Counted from the stretch's first letter, positions 9,339-19,420 are shown. The stretch is 64,000 nt of DNA from Enterobacter chuandaensis (GCF_003594915.1 NZ_QZCS01000003.1:351634-415633), one strand, 5' to 3'. Notes: generated by a model from the sequence alone, not told the origin. Numbers and translations are program-made.

Positions 9339-10205
9339 ATGCACATTACATTGCGTCAGCTGGAAGTGTTCGCCGAGGTGCTGAAAAGCGGCTCGACGAC
9401 CCAGGCGTCACAAATGCTGGCGCTCTCGCAGTCCGCCGTCAGCGCGGCGTTGACCGATCTCGAAGGCCAGCTGGGCGTTCAGCTTTTCGACAGGGTAGGG
9501 AAGCGGCTGGTGGTCAACGAACATGGCCGCCTGCTGTACCCGCGCGCGCTGGCGCTGCTGGAGCAGGCCGTTGAAATAGAACAGCTGTTCCGCGAGGACA
9601 ACGGCGCGATCCGCGTGTTTGCCAGCAGCACCATCGGTAACTACATCCTGCCGGAAGTCATTGCCCGCTACCGCCGGGATTTCCCGACCCTGCCGCTGGA
9701 GATGAGCGTGGGCAACAGCCAGGACGTGATCAACGCGGTGATCGATTTCCGCGTGGATATCGGTCTTATCGAAGGGCCTTGCCACAACGTCGATATCATT
9801 GCCGAGCCCTGGCTGGAGGATGAGCTGGTGGTGTTTGCGTCTCCGGCCTCGTCGTTATTGCAGGGCGAGGTGACGCTGGAGCGGCTGGCGCAGGCGCAGT
9901 GGATCCTCCGCGAGCAGGGTTCCGGCACGCGTGAGATTGTCGACTACCTGCTGCTCTCGCATCTGCCGCATTTTCAGCTGGGAATGGAGCTGGGGAACTC
10001 AGAGGCGATTAAGCACGCGGTTCGTCATGGCCTGGGCATCAGCTGTCTTTCCCGGCGGGTGATTGCCGAACAGCTGGAGACCGGATCGCTGGTGGAAATC
10101 CCCGTTCCGCTGCCAAAACTGGTGCGCACGCTATGGTGCATTCATCACCGCCAGAAACACCTTTCCAGCTCGCTGCAGCGTTTTCTGCGCTACTGCGAAA
10201 TCTAA
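9339..10205 (+). CDS. yeiE: LysR-family transcription regulator YeiE
   Basis: A 288-residue LysR-type regulator: an N-terminal winged helix-turn-helix (about 1-60, with [20 protein letters not shown]) and a C-terminal effector domain with two periplasmic-binding-like lobes. Position between yeiH and lysP matches E. coli. Known members influence motility, iron and sulfite responses. A perfect palindromic repeat follows the stop codon. Confidence 0.93.
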   Translation: MHITLRQLEVFAEVLKSGSTTQASQMLALSQSAVSAALTDLEGQLGVQLFDRVGKRLVVNEHGRLLYPRALALLEQAVEIEQLFREDNGAIRVFASSTIGNYILPEVIARYRRDFPTLPLEMSVGNSQDVINAVIDFRVDIGLIEGPCHNVDIIAEPWLEDELVVFASPASSLLQGEVTLERLAQAQWILREQGSGTREIVDYLLLSHLPHFQLGMELGNSEAIKHAVRHGLGISCLSRRVIAEQLETGSLVEIPVPLPKLVRTLWCIHHRQKHLSSSLQRFLRYCEI

Positions 10206-10210
10206 AAGCG

Positions 10211-10259
10211 CCCCTCACCCTGACCCTCTCCCCTTTGGGGAGAGGGTCAGGGTGAGGGG
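10211..10259. repeat. Perfect 23-bp-arm palindromic repeat (CCCTCACC family)
   Basis: Arms 10211-10233 and 10237-10259 are perfectly complementary around TTT. It belongs to a second interspersed family with partial copies at 31518-31555, 33997-34030 and 46926-46960. It may also act as a terminator for yeiE. Confidence 0.8.
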
Positions 10260-10389
10260 AAAAAATTATGCTTTACTTATAATCCTGGCCGAGTCATGAA
10301 GCTCTCTTATAACTGACTATTTCTGCCGGAAGGAACGCAGATCGTCTGCTACAATCGCGCCTCATTTATTGAATGGACAGCATTTTCAC

Positions 10390-11859
10390 ATGGTTTCAGA
10401 AACTAAAACCACAGAAGCGCCCACGCTACGTCGTGAACTCAAGGCGCGTCACCTGACAATGATCGCCATTGGCGGCTCAATCGGTACAGGTCTTTTCGTT
10501 GCCTCTGGCGCAACGATTTCGGCAGCCGGCCCGGGTGGGGCACTCTTCTCTTATATCCTGATTGGCCTGATGGTTTACTTCCTGATGACCAGTCTGGGCG
10601 AACTGGCGGCATACATGCCGGTCTCAGGCTCGTTTTCGACCTACGGACAAAAATACGTTGAGGAAGGCTTTGGCTTCGCGCTGGGCTGGAACTACTGGTA
10701 CAACTGGGCGGTGACCATCGCTGTTGACCTCGTTGCCGCACAGCTGGTGATGACCTGGTGGTTCCCGGACACGCCGGGCTGGATCTGGAGCGCCCTGTTC
10801 CTCGCTGTCATCTTCCTGCTGAACTACATCTCTGTGCGCGGTTTCGGCGAAGCGGAATACTGGTTCTCTTTGATCAAAGTGGCAACCGTCATCATCTTTA
10901 TCGTCGTCGGTGTGGCGATGATCGTTGGTATTTTCAAAGGCGCTGAACCTGCGGGCTGGAGCAACTGGACGATAGGCGATGCGCCGTTTGCCGGGGGCTT
11001 CTCAGCGATGATTGGCGTGGCGATGATTGTCGGCTTCTCCTTCCAGGGCACCGAGCTGATTGGTATCGCGGCCGGTGAATCCGAAAACCCGGAGAAGAAC
11101 ATTCCGCGCGCGGTGCGTCAGGTCTTCTGGCGTATCCTGCTGTTCTATGTGTTCGCGATCCTGATTATCAGCCTGATCATTCCGTATACCGATCCAAGCC
11201 TGCTGCGTAATGACGTGAAAGACATCAGCGTCAGCCCGTTCACCCTGGTCTTCCAGCACGCGGGGCTGCTCTCTGCGGCGGCGGTGATGAACGCGGTGAT
11301 CCTGACGGCGGTACTGTCTGCGGGTAACTCCGGGATGTACGCGTCCACCCGTATGCTCTACACCCTGGCCTGCGATGGCAAAGCGCCGCGCATTTTCTCG
11401 AAACTGTCCCGCGGCGGCGTACCGCGCAACGCGCTGTATGCGACCACGGTCATTGCGGGCCTGTGCTTCCTGACCTCCATGTTCGGCAACCAGACGGTCT
11501 ACCTGTGGCTGCTGAACACCTCCGGGATGACGGGCTTTATCGCCTGGCTGGGCATCGCCATCAGCCACTACCGTTTCCGTCGCGGCTACGTTATGCAGGG
11601 TCACGATCTCAATAACCTGCCGTACCGTTCTGGCTTCTTCCCGCTGGGGCCGATTTTTGCCTTCATTCTGTGCCTGATTATTACTCTGGGACAGAACTAT
11701 GAAGCCTTCCTTGCGGACACCATTGACTGGGGTGCCGTTACGGCCACCTACATTGGTATTCCGCTGTTCCTGGTCATCTGGTTTGGCTACAAACTGACGA
11801 AAGGAACCCGCTTCGTTCGCTACAGTGAAATGGATTTCCCGGAACGATTCAAACAATAA
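10390..11859 (+). CDS. lysP: Lysine-specific permease LysP
   Basis: Imports L-lysine with protons across the inner membrane and, in E. coli, restrains the CadC acid-stress sensor. The 489-residue APC-family protein starts at the ATG giving MVSETKTTEAP, which matches E. coli LysP exactly in length; seven codons of upstream open frame are excluded. Twelve membrane segments and the family stretch TMIAIGGSIGTGLF are clear. A terminator follows. ArgP control is expected from E. coli but no site was defined here. Confidence 0.96.
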   Translation: MVSETKTTEAPTLRRELKARHLTMIAIGGSIGTGLFVASGATISAAGPGGALFSYILIGLMVYFLMTSLGELAAYMPVSGSFSTYGQKYVEEGFGFALGWNYWYNWAVTIAVDLVAAQLVMTWWFPDTPGWIWSALFLAVIFLLNYISVRGFGEAEYWFSLIKVATVIIFIVVGVAMIVGIFKGAEPAGWSNWTIGDAPFAGGFSAMIGVAMIVGFSFQGTELIGIAAGESENPEKNIPRAVRQVFWRILLFYVFAILIISLIIPYTDPSLLRNDVKDISVSPFTLVFQHAGLLSAAAVMNAVILTAVLSAGNSGMYASTRMLYTLACDGKAPRIFSKLSRGGVPRNALYATTVIAGLCFLTSMFGNQTVYLWLLNTSGMTGFIAWLGIAISHYRFRRGYVMQGHDLNNLPYRSGFFPLGPIFAFILCLIITLGQNYEAFLADTIDWGAVTATYIGIPLFLVIWFGYKLTKGTRFVRYSEMDFPERFKQ

Positions 11860-11877
11860 CCGCACTTCCTCTCTTTC

Positions 11878-11904
11878 AGCCCGCTCAGTTGAGCGGGCTT
11901 TTTT
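11878..11904. terminator. Terminator between lysP and cirA
   Basis: A 10-bp stem (AGCCCGCTCA with its complement, loop GT) is followed by six T. It lies between the converging lysP and cirA genes. Confidence 0.85.
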
Positions 11905-11913
11905 ATGAGCAGA

Positions 11914-13899
11914 TCAGAAGCTGTAGGTCATGCCGACGGTATAGCGACGGCCATCCAGCACGGTGTCATACGTATCGTAATCAATCTGCTTATCGAGCAC
12001 GTTATACACACCGGCAGTAACCAGCAGGTTTTTGTTGGCGTTGTAGCGCATACCGACATCAACCTGAGTGTAGGACGGCGTACCCTGGGACATTGACGTG
12101 CGGCTCAGGTACTCAGACGTTTTACCGCGCAGGTTCAGACGGCTCCAGAATCCGACGTCGGGCGTCGCCTGCCAGTCCAGGGTGGTGTTGAACATGTGTT
12201 TTGGCATTTTATTCAGTGGCTTGCCGGAGAACTGGCCGCTCTTCTGCTCGGACTCTGTATAGGTGTAGTTTGCAGTCCAGTTCACATCACGCGTGATCTT
12301 CCACCCAAAGGAGGACTCCACACCGCGCATGTTGGCTTTGTCCACGTTGACGCGATCGCTGACGAAATCATAGCTGTGATCGCCAATCGTACAGGCGGGA
12401 TCGGCGCTGCTGTTACAGCGGCGAACTTCCGTAATCTTGTCCTTGAAGTCGGTATTAAACAGCGTCACACCGGCATTAAGGTTATCGTTATTATCCCAGA
12501 GCAGGGCGAGTTCTTCGCTCAGGCTCTTCTCTGGTTTCAGATCCGGATTGCCGACGATGATACCGTCAAGACGGCCGCCACCTGTCACCTGGCCCCAGCT
12601 GGCAGACGACTGACGCAGATCTGGCGCACGATAGCCAGCAGAAACCCCGCCTTTTAACGTCCACTGATCGGCCAGGTGCCATACGCCGTAACCGCGCGGC
12701 GTCCAGTTAGTACCGTAGTTTTGGTCTTTGTCCATACGCAGGCCGCCGGTCAACGTAAAGCTTTCGGTCATTGACCATTCATCTTCGGCAAACAGGGCCC
12801 AGCTCCAGCGCGTCAGTTTGTTCAGGCCGTCAGCAGCCTCCAGCTGATTACCGTTGTCGCGCAGTTTCTCATAGCGATACTGCCCGCCGAGGGTCAACGT
12901 ATGATCGCCGAGGAAAATCTGGTTCTGGTTGTTGAAGGTGGTGTTATAGGAGCGCATTTCGCGACCTGGATTATTGGTCTCTTCCTGCTGGATATAGCTG
13001 GTGGTATTGAAGTCGTCGTAATAACCGCTGTGGGTTAACGAGTAGGTCGTGTGCTCATAGCGCGAGTCGCTTTTGGTATTTGGCGTACAGGTTGTTCCCC
13101 GGCAGGTTTCAGCCGCTTTCGACATCCCCGGGGTGCTGTTTCTGTCCTGAAGCTCGCGAGCAAAGTCGAGGTCGAAATCGTTCTTCTCGTCCGGCGTGAA
13201 GTTCAGCGTAATGCCACCGTTACGCATTTTCTGCTCGTTATAGCCGTTCACGATTTTATCTTCTGCGCGGCGTGACAACAGCCCCGTCACTTTTGCGCCC
13301 AGCAGTCCGTCGATCAGGGGACCAGAAGCGTAGGCGTTGGTCTGGAAGATATCGCCGGAATCATGGTTTTCCTGGAAGGTTGCATCGCCATGCAACGAAC
13401 CGGTCCAGGCTTTGGTGTTCGAGACTTTTTTGGTAATGACGTTAATTACGCCACCCATAGCATCGGAGCCGTAAAGTGAGGACATCGGGCCGCGGATGAC
13501 CTCGATGCGCTCAATGGACTCCAGCGGCGGCAGCCAACCTTGTTCAATACCCGAGTTGTCGCTGTTGGGGCGGGTGCTTCGCGTACTGACGCGTTTGCCG
13601 TTCACCAGGAACAGGGTGTACTGAGAGGCCATGCCACGAATACTGATATCACTGCTGCTCCCGCCGCCAGTGACGACAACGCCCGGGACATCTCTCAGGG
13701 CATCGGTAACATCACGGTAGGCTTTATCTTCAATCTGCTGTTTTGAAATCACTGAGATGGAGGCGGGGGCATTCTGGATTTTTTGTTCAAAACCCGTCGC
13801 GGTGACGACAACGGTGTCCTGATCGGCTGCGTGAACGAAGGGGGAACATGTGGCAGCGCCAATGGCGACGGCCAGGAGCTTAATACGTGGTATTGTCAT
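11914..13899 (-). CDS. cirA: TonB-dependent outer-membrane siderophore receptor, CirA type
   Basis: Outer-membrane receptor that takes up iron-catecholate compounds with energy from TonB. The start chosen gives MTIPRIKLLAVAIG, a signal peptide ending VHAA, then a TonB box near residues 26-33 (DTVVVTAT), a plug domain with LPPLESIERIEVIRGP and SLYGSDAMGG, and a 22-strand barrel ending in phenylalanine (TYSF). It totals 661 residues, close to E. coli CirA (663). The N-terminal half differs noticeably from E. coli CirA, so the name rests partly on location beside lysP; IreA-like receptors are the alternative. A Fur-like box lies upstream. Confidence 0.75.
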   Translation of the reverse strand: MTIPRIKLLAVAIGAATCSPFVHAADQDTVVVTATGFEQKIQNAPASISVISKQQIEDKAYRDVTDALRDVPGVVVTGGGSSSDISIRGMASQYTLFLVNGKRVSTRSTRPNSDNSGIEQGWLPPLESIERIEVIRGPMSSLYGSDAMGGVINVITKKVSNTKAWTGSLHGDATFQENHDSGDIFQTNAYASGPLIDGLLGAKVTGLLSRRAEDKIVNGYNEQKMRNGGITLNFTPDEKNDFDLDFARELQDRNSTPGMSKAAETCRGTTCTPNTKSDSRYEHTTYSLTHSGYYDDFNTTSYIQQEETNNPGREMRSYNTTFNNQNQIFLGDHTLTLGGQYRYEKLRDNGNQLEAADGLNKLTRWSWALFAEDEWSMTESFTLTGGLRMDKDQNYGTNWTPRGYGVWHLADQWTLKGGVSAGYRAPDLRQSSASWGQVTGGGRLDGIIVGNPDLKPEKSLSEELALLWDNNDNLNAGVTLFNTDFKDKITEVRRCNSSADPACTIGDHSYDFVSDRVNVDKANMRGVESSFGWKITRDVNWTANYTYTESEQKSGQFSGKPLNKMPKHMFNTTLDWQATPDVGFWSRLNLRGKTSEYLSRTSMSQGTPSYTQVDVGMRYNANKNLLVTAGVYNVLDKQIDYDTYDTVLDGRRYTVGMTYSF

Positions 13900-14036
13900 T
13901 TGTACATTCCGTATAAAAATGAATAAAACTCCATCGGGATAACCCTGAGAACTGTATGTTTTTGTCTTGTAAGAACTCTTTGAGATGGAGAAGAGCCTGG
14001 AATTGTACAAAAGAATGTAGAATTGTAAACACAAAT

Positions 14037-14055
14037 GATAATTGAAATCATTTGT
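14037..14055 (-). promoter_or_regulatory. Fur box upstream of cirA
   Basis: Matches the 19-bp Fur consensus at 13 positions. It lies inside a perfect 13-bp-arm dyad (14027-14039 and 14047-14059), about 140 bp before the chosen cirA start. Fur repression of cirA is known in E. coli. Confidence 0.6.
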
Positions 14056-14129
14056 GTTTGAGTGAGGCGACAGAAAACAGGCTGGATTCAAGCGGATAGA
14101 AGTATGTAAAGAGCGGGGGAGGGGAAAGA

Positions 14130-14156
14130 CCCGGTAGGCAGGAGGCGCTACCGGGC
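14130..14156. repeat. REP-like palindrome
   Basis: CCCGGTAG arms around a short loop, just after the fghA stop. It resembles one half of the REP units found elsewhere in the window. Confidence 0.55.
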
Positions 14157-14168
14157 AAAAGGCGGAAC

Positions 14169-14996
14169 TTACCTGAACAAATGCTCCGCATGGAAGCGGA
14201 GATGATCCTCAATAAAGGACGCAATAAAGTAATAGCTGTGATCGTAACCCGGCTGAATGCGCAGCGTCAGCGGCCAGTTCTTCTGGCGTGCCGCCTCAGC
14301 AAACACCGCAGGCTGTAGCTGTCCGGCGAGGAACTGATCCGCATCGCCCTGATCGATAAGCATCGGGATCGCATTCGCCGAATCGCTTGCCAGCATCAGC
14401 GCGCAGCTGTCCCATTCCTGCCATTTCTCTGCGTCTTTACCCAGATAGTTTGTGAAAGCTTTTTGCCCCCACGGCACCTGCGTTGGGTTCACAATCGGCG
14501 CGAACGCAGAGACGCTGGTGTATTTCCCCGGGTTTTTCAGCGCCATGATTAACGCCCCATGCCCACCCATGGAGTGCCCGCTGATGGCGCAGCGATCGTT
14601 CACTGCGAATTCAGCCTGGATCAGCGCTGGCAGCTCGTCGCGAATGTAGTCATACATGCGGTAATGGCTCGCCCACGGCTGCTCGTTGGCGTTGAGATAA
14701 AATCCGGCGCCTTTACCTAAATCGTACCCGGCATCGTCCGCCACATCATCCCCGCGCGGGCTGGTGTCAGGCATAACCAGCGCAATGCCCAGTTCGGCCG
14801 CAATACGCTGGGCGCCCGCTTTGGTAGTGAAGTTTTCGTCGTTGCAGGTCAGGCCTGAAAGCCAGAACAGAACCGGCGGATTCTCTGTCGGTGGCAGGAA
14901 AATGCTGAACGTCATGGCGCAGTTCAGCGTGGTGGAGTCGTGCCGCCAGCGCTGCTGTCGACCTTCAAAACAACGGTGCTCTTCGAGCAGTTCCAT
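14169..14996 (-). CDS. fghA: S-formylglutathione hydrolase (YeiG/FghA)
   Basis: Hydrolyses S-formylglutathione to formate and glutathione in formaldehyde detoxification; a cytoplasmic serine esterase. The 275-residue alpha/beta hydrolase shows the nucleophile serine S142 in [10 protein letters not shown], the oxyanion segment [11 protein letters not shown], and the acid and histidine of the triad in DQGDADQFL and PGYDHSYYF. Position between cirA and folE matches E. coli yeiG. Confidence 0.93.
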   Translation of the reverse strand: MELLEEHRCFEGRQQRWRHDSTTLNCAMTFSIFLPPTENPPVLFWLSGLTCNDENFTTKAGAQRIAAELGIALVMPDTSPRGDDVADDAGYDLGKGAGFYLNANEQPWASHYRMYDYIRDELPALIQAEFAVNDRCAISGHSMGGHGALIMALKNPGKYTSVSAFAPIVNPTQVPWGQKAFTNYLGKDAEKWQEWDSCALMLASDSANAIPMLIDQGDADQFLAGQLQPAVFAEAARQKNWPLTLRIQPGYDHSYYFIASFIEDHLRFHAEHLFR

Positions 14997-15134
14997 GCAG
15001 GGCTCCTTAATGAGAATAGCTATTCATTAGACCCATAATACAGCGTTTTCATTTACCTGTGAGCAACTTTCACTTTCGCGGAACCGCAAGATGCTGCATC
15101 ATAAATTTACTTTTTTTTAACAATTGGAGCGGTC

Positions 15135-16283
15135 ATGGCGTTGCGTATTGCGCTCAGTGGGTTTGTCGTTCTGGTGGTGGCGATGGGGATAGGGCGCTTT
15201 GCTTTTACGCCTCAGGTGCCGCTGATGATTGCCGCCGGGCAACTCACGCTTACCAGCGCAGGTCTGGTGGCGGCGATGAATTATCTGGGCTATCTGGTGG
15301 GGGCGTGGGATGCCATGCGTGCGCACCGCTTTGTTGAAACGCGGCTCTGGCTTGGCATCACTGGCGCGGTAGCACTGACCCTGCTCTCTGCCGCCGCGGA
15401 TAACGCCGTTGTGCACGGCCTGCTGCGCTTTGTGATTGGCTGCATGAGCGGCTGGTCAATGGTGCTGATTGCCGCCTGGACCAACGAACGGCTGGGGCAG
15501 CTGGGTAAACCAGGGCTCAGTGCCGCTGTGTTTGCCGGGCCAGGGGCAGGTATCGCCCTGAGCGGCCTGCTCGCGGTCTATATTCAGGCGAAATCCCTTT
15601 CGGCCGGTGCGGCGTGGCAGATCTACGGCGTGCTGGCGCTGGTATTGGTTGCGCTGGTGGCGCGCTATCTGCCGCGTTCCGGACAGCTTCATCGCCCCGG
15701 TACGGCGCCTGAGCCGCTGCTGCTGACGTCGGATCTCAAGCGCCTGGTGTGGAGCTACAGCCTGGCGGGATTTGGCTATATCCTCCCGGCGACTTTCCTG
15801 TCACAAATGGCGGCGGTGCGTTTCCCCGGCAGCCTGTTTGCCCAGTTTGTCTGGCCCATTTTTGGTGCCGCCGCCGTGGTGGGCATTGCGCTCAGTATTC
15901 TTTTGCGCCACACCTCAACGGCTAACCGCAGGCTGGCTATCGTGCTCTGGTTACAGGGAGCAGGCGTGCTGGCGGCCTGGCTGTTGCCGGGCATTGGCGG
16001 CTTTCTGACGGGTGGGCTGCTGGTCGGCGGCGGGTTCCTCTGCGCCGTGCAGCTCTCGCTTTTATACGGTCGCGAGCTGGCACCGAACCACACGCGCTAT
16101 ATGGCGGGGCTGCTCACGACCGGGTATGCCATCGGGCAGCTGATTGGGCCGGTGACCTCCGCGTTATCAACCTGGCTAACCCACCGGCTGGAGCCTGCGC
16201 TGGGGCTGGCTGGCGTTGCGCTGTTTGTTGCGGGTGCCCTGGTCTGGAACCGTCACGCTGAAAGGCAACAGCAATTGCAATAA
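15135..16283 (+). CDS. YbfB/YjiJ family MFS transporter
   Basis: A 382-residue inner-membrane protein of the YbfB/YjiJ branch of the major facilitator family; the substrate is unknown. About twelve membrane segments are visible, with the family start VVAMGIGRFAFTP and the C-terminal TRYMAGLLTTGYAIGQLIGP. GGAGCGG precedes the ATG. It lies between fghA and folE, where E. coli K-12 has no such gene, so it is a local addition or a loss in E. coli. Confidence 0.8.
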   Translation: MALRIALSGFVVLVVAMGIGRFAFTPQVPLMIAAGQLTLTSAGLVAAMNYLGYLVGAWDAMRAHRFVETRLWLGITGAVALTLLSAAADNAVVHGLLRFVIGCMSGWSMVLIAAWTNERLGQLGKPGLSAAVFAGPGAGIALSGLLAVYIQAKSLSAGAAWQIYGVLALVLVALVARYLPRSGQLHRPGTAPEPLLLTSDLKRLVWSYSLAGFGYILPATFLSQMAAVRFPGSLFAQFVWPIFGAAAVVGIALSILLRHTSTANRRLAIVLWLQGAGVLAAWLLPGIGGFLTGGLLVGGGFLCAVQLSLLYGRELAPNHTRYMAGLLTTGYAIGQLIGPVTSALSTWLTHRLEPALGLAGVALFVAGALVWNRHAERQQQLQ

Positions 16284-16306
16284 TTATCGTCGTGAATACT
16301 GGATTA

Positions 16307-16361
16307 TGTGCGTCGCCTCACGCACAATGAGCGCATACTTTTGCCACAACGAGGGCAAAAG
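16307..16361 (+). promoter_or_regulatory. Two tandem hairpins in the folE leader
   Basis: Two perfect inverted repeats stand back to back: 7-bp arms at 16307-16313 and 16320-16326, and 8-bp arms at 16338-16345 and 16354-16361 (CTTTTGCC with GGCAAAAG). Neither is followed by a T run. They end 24 bases before the folE ATG and could shape the leader RNA. Confidence 0.4.
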
Positions 16362-16385
16362 ACGCCACACCTGCAGGAGAACAAA

Positions 16386-17054
16386 ATGTCATCACTCAGT
16401 AAAGAAGCTGCCCTGGTCCACGAAGCCCTGCTCGCGCGCGGTCTTGAAACGCCACTGCGTCCGCCCGTTCAGGATATGGACAATGAAACCCGTAAAAGTT
16501 TGATTTCCGGGCATATGACCGAGATCATGCAACTGCTGAATCTCGATCTGAGCGATGACAGCCTGATGGAGACGCCCAAGCGCATCGCAAAAATGTACGT
16601 CGACGAGATTTTCTCCGGCCTGGATTACGCCAACTTCCCGAAAATTACTGTTATCGAAAACAAGATGAAGGTGGATGAGATGGTGACGGTCCGTGACATT
16701 ACGTTGACCAGCACCTGCGAGCACCATTTCGTGACCATCGACGGTAAAGCGACCGTGGCGTATATCCCGAAAGACACGGTGATTGGTCTGTCGAAGATCA
16801 ACCGTATTGTGCAGTTCTTCGCGCAGCGCCCTCAGGTGCAGGAGCGTCTGACGCAGCAGATCCTGATCGCGCTGCAAACGCTGCTGGGCACCAATAACGT
16901 GGCGGTCTCCATCGATGCGGTGCACTACTGTGTGAAAGCGCGCGGCGTGCGTGATGCGACCAGTGCGACCACCACCACCTCGCTGGGCGGCCTGTTTAAA
17001 TCGAGCCAGAACACTCGCCAGGAGTTCCTGCGCGCCGTGCGTCACCACAACTAA
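16386..17054 (+). CDS. folE: GTP cyclohydrolase I FolE
   Basis: Converts GTP to 7,8-dihydroneopterin triphosphate, the first step of folate synthesis, as a zinc-dependent decamer. Started at the ATG after CAGGAGAACAAA the protein is 222 residues, identical in length to E. coli. The zinc ligands C111 and H114 (STCEHHF) and the later HYCVKARG cysteine are present. The open frame extends 26 codons upstream across two hairpins but has no family match there. yeiB follows 18 bases later. Confidence 0.97.
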   Translation: MSSLSKEAALVHEALLARGLETPLRPPVQDMDNETRKSLISGHMTEIMQLLNLDLSDDSLMETPKRIAKMYVDEIFSGLDYANFPKITVIENKMKVDEMVTVRDITLTSTCEHHFVTIDGKATVAYIPKDTVIGLSKINRIVQFFAQRPQVQERLTQQILIALQTLLGTNNVAVSIDAVHYCVKARGVRDATSATTTTSLGGLFKSSQNTRQEFLRAVRHHN

Positions 17055-17072
17055 TCAGACAGGGCAGGGACC

Positions 17073-18230
17073 ATGGAGCGAAACGTCACGCTCGATTTTG
17101 TTCGCGGCGTCGCCATACTGGGTATCCTGCTGCTGAATATCAGCGCCTTCGGTCTGCCGAAGGCCGCTTATCTTAATCCCGCCTGGTACGGCGACATCAC
17201 CCGAAGCGATGCCTGGACGTGGGCGATCCTCGACCTGTTTGCCCAGGTTAAATTTCTCACGCTGTTTGCGCTGCTGTTCGGCGCGGGCCTGCAGCTTCTG
17301 CTCAAACGCGGCACGCGCTGGATCCAGTCGCGCTTAACGCTGCTGGTCATCCTCGGGTTTATCCACGGCCTGTTCTTCTGGGACGGTGATATTCTTCTCG
17401 CTTATGGGTTAGTCGGGCTAATCTGCTGGCGGCTGATTCGCGATGCCCACAGCGTGAAAAGCCTGTTTAACACCGGCGTGATGCTCTATGTCATGGGGCT
17501 CGGCGTGCTGCTTTTGCTGGGGCTGATCTCCGGCGACGCGACAAACCGTTCATGGATCCCGGATGCTGCTAACCTGCAGTACGAACAGTACTGGAAGCTG
17601 AAGGGCGGTACGGAGGCGATAAGCAACCGTGCGGATATGCTGGGGGATAACCTCCTTGCTCTGGGCGCGCAGTACGGCTGGCAGCTGGCGGGCATGATGC
17701 TGATGGGCGCGTCACTGATGCGCACCGGCTGGCTGAAAGGGGAGTTCAACCTGCGCCACTACCGCCGCACCGGGGCAGGACTGGTTCTGCTCGGCGTGCT
17801 GATTAACCTCCCGTCGGTGATTGCGCAGTGGCACCTTCACTGGGATTACCGCTGGTGCGCGTTCCTGCTCCAGGTGCCGCGCGAGCTCAGCGCACCGTTC
17901 CAGACTATCGGCTATGCGGCGCTCATTTATGGCTTCTGGCCGCAGCTATCTCGTCTGTGGATCGTCAGCGCCGTGGCCTGTGTGGGCCGCATGGCGTTAA
18001 GCAATTACCTTCTGCAAACGCTTCTCTGCACCACGCTTTTCTATCGCTTTGGCCTGTTTATGAAATTCGACCGCCTCGGACTGCTGGCGTTTGTTATCCC
18101 GGTCTGGGGGGTAAACCTGGCGTTTTCTGTTATCTGGCTGCGCTATTTCCGCCAGGGACCACTGGAGTGGGTGTGGCGTCAGTTAACCGCACATGCTTCA
18201 GGGATATCATTGAAAAATACATCCAGATAA
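17073..18230 (+). CDS. yeiB: DUF418 membrane protein YeiB
   Basis: A 385-residue inner-membrane protein with about ten hydrophobic segments and a C-terminal DUF418 domain; function unknown. The start MERNVTLDFVRGVAILGILLLN is the family N-terminus. It follows folE closely, as in E. coli, and probably shares its transcript. galS is downstream. Confidence 0.9.
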   Translation: MERNVTLDFVRGVAILGILLLNISAFGLPKAAYLNPAWYGDITRSDAWTWAILDLFAQVKFLTLFALLFGAGLQLLLKRGTRWIQSRLTLLVILGFIHGLFFWDGDILLAYGLVGLICWRLIRDAHSVKSLFNTGVMLYVMGLGVLLLLGLISGDATNRSWIPDAANLQYEQYWKLKGGTEAISNRADMLGDNLLALGAQYGWQLAGMMLMGASLMRTGWLKGEFNLRHYRRTGAGLVLLGVLINLPSVIAQWHLHWDYRWCAFLLQVPRELSAPFQTIGYAALIYGFWPQLSRLWIVSAVACVGRMALSNYLLQTLLCTTLFYRFGLFMKFDRLGLLAFVIPVWGVNLAFSVIWLRYFRQGPLEWVWRQLTAHASGISLKNTSR

Positions 18231-18294
18231 CGATCTGGATCACAATCATTAACAAAACGGATGTAAGCGTTTTCATGAGTGTGAGCTTCTTCAC
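18130..18294 (-). CDS. Candidate small membrane protein antisense to the yeiB end
   Basis: A 54-residue frame opens at a GTG after AAGGTGA, a good ribosome site, with an internal ATG at 18276. It holds one strongly hydrophobic stretch (SVLLMIVIQIVIWMYF). About 100 bp overlap the 3' end of yeiB on the other strand and the rest lies in the yeiB-galS gap over the GalS operator. I do not recognise it; it may be chance. Confidence 0.25.
   Translation of the reverse strand: MKKLTLMKTLTSVLLMIVIQIVIWMYFSMISLKHVRLTDATPTPVVPGGNSAAR
18261..18276 (+). promoter_or_regulatory. GalR/GalS operator upstream of galS
   Basis: ATGTAAGCGTTTTCAT fits the GTGKAANCGNTTNCAC consensus at 11 of 13 defined positions, about 110 bp before galS. 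It fits the known autoregulation of galS. Confidence 0.7.
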
Positions 18295-18385
18295 GTAGTC
18301 ACCTTTCTCTCGCTGCCAAAATAGCCACCTTGCTAAACACAGGGGGTGTCTGTGAGTTGCTGCAATTCTTTGAAGGATGGTGAAT

Positions 18386-19408
18386 ATGATCACCATTCGT
18401 GACGTCGCCCGTCTGGCGGGCGTTTCTGTGGCCACCGTCTCTCGCGTGCTGAACAACAGCGCGCTGGTCAGCCCTGAAACCCGTGAAACCGTAATGAAAG
18501 CCGTGACCCAGCTGGGGTACCGGCCAAATGCCAACGCGCAGGCGCTTGCAACGCAGGTCAGCGATACCATCGGCGTGGTGGTCATGGATGTCTCGGACGC
18601 CTTTTTCGGTGCGCTGGTGAAAGCGGTCGATGTGGTCGCCCAGCAGCACCAGAAATACGTGCTGATTGGCAACAGCTATCACGAGGCGGAGAAAGAGCGT
18701 CATGCCATTGAAGTGCTGATTCGCCAGCGCTGCAACGCGCTGATTGTCCACTCAAAAGCCTTAAGCGATGAAGAGCTGGCCGGGTTTATGGAGCAGATCC
18801 CGGGCATGGTGCTGATCAACCGCATCGTCCCGGGCTATGCCCACCGCTGTGTCGGGCTGGATAACGTCAGCGGCGCGATGATGGCGACCAAAATGCTCAT
18901 CAATAACGGCCATCAGCGGATCGGCTATCTGGCCTCCAGCCATCACATTGAAGATGACGAGCTGCGGCGTGAGGGATGGCAAAACGCCCTGAAAGAGCAC
19001 GGTATTACGCCATCAGAAAGCTGGATTGGCACCGGCACGCCGGATATGCAGGGCGGTGAGGCGGCAATGGTGGAACTGCTGGGTCGCAACCTGCAGCTTT
19101 CTGCGGTGTTTGCGTACAACGACAGCATGGCGGCGGGCGCACTGACTGCGTTGAAGGATAACGGCATTGCGGTGCCACAGCATTTGTCATTGATTGGTTT
19201 CGATGATATTCCGATTGCCCGTTACACCGACCCGCAGCTGACCACGGTGCGCTATCCCATTGCTTCTATGGCAAAACTGGCGACCGAGCTGGCGCTACAG
19301 GGAGCGGCAGGGCTGTTGGATCCAGGGGCCACGCACTGCTTCATGCCGACGCTGGTTCGTCGTCATTCCGTCGCCGCCCGGCAAATTGTGGTTCCGATCA
19401 CTAACTGA
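18386..19408 (+). CDS. galS: mgl regulon repressor GalS (galactose isorepressor)
   Basis: LacI-family repressor that controls the mgl galactose importer and responds to galactose or fucose. The 340-residue protein starts at the ATG giving [13 protein letters not shown], three codons inside the open frame; E. coli GalS is 346. An N-terminal helix-turn-helix with [11 protein letters not shown] and a periplasmic-binding-like core ([25 protein letters not shown]) are clear. mglBAC follows on the same strand. Confidence 0.95.
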   Translation: MITIRDVARLAGVSVATVSRVLNNSALVSPETRETVMKAVTQLGYRPNANAQALATQVSDTIGVVVMDVSDAFFGALVKAVDVVAQQHQKYVLIGNSYHEAEKERHAIEVLIRQRCNALIVHSKALSDEELAGFMEQIPGMVLINRIVPGYAHRCVGLDNVSGAMMATKMLINNGHQRIGYLASSHHIEDDELRREGWQNALKEHGITPSESWIGTGTPDMQGGEAAMVELLGRNLQLSAVFAYNDSMAAGALTALKDNGIAVPQHLSLIGFDDIPIARYTDPQLTTVRYPIASMAKLATELALQGAAGLLDPGATHCFMPTLVRRHSVAARQIVVPITN

Positions 19409-19420
19409 TTACATCAGGTG

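Noticed and set aside
14028..14091. N-terminal extension of the cirA frame
   Set aside because: It would run through the Fur-type dyad and place the signal peptide in the middle; the start at 13899 gives a normal precursor.
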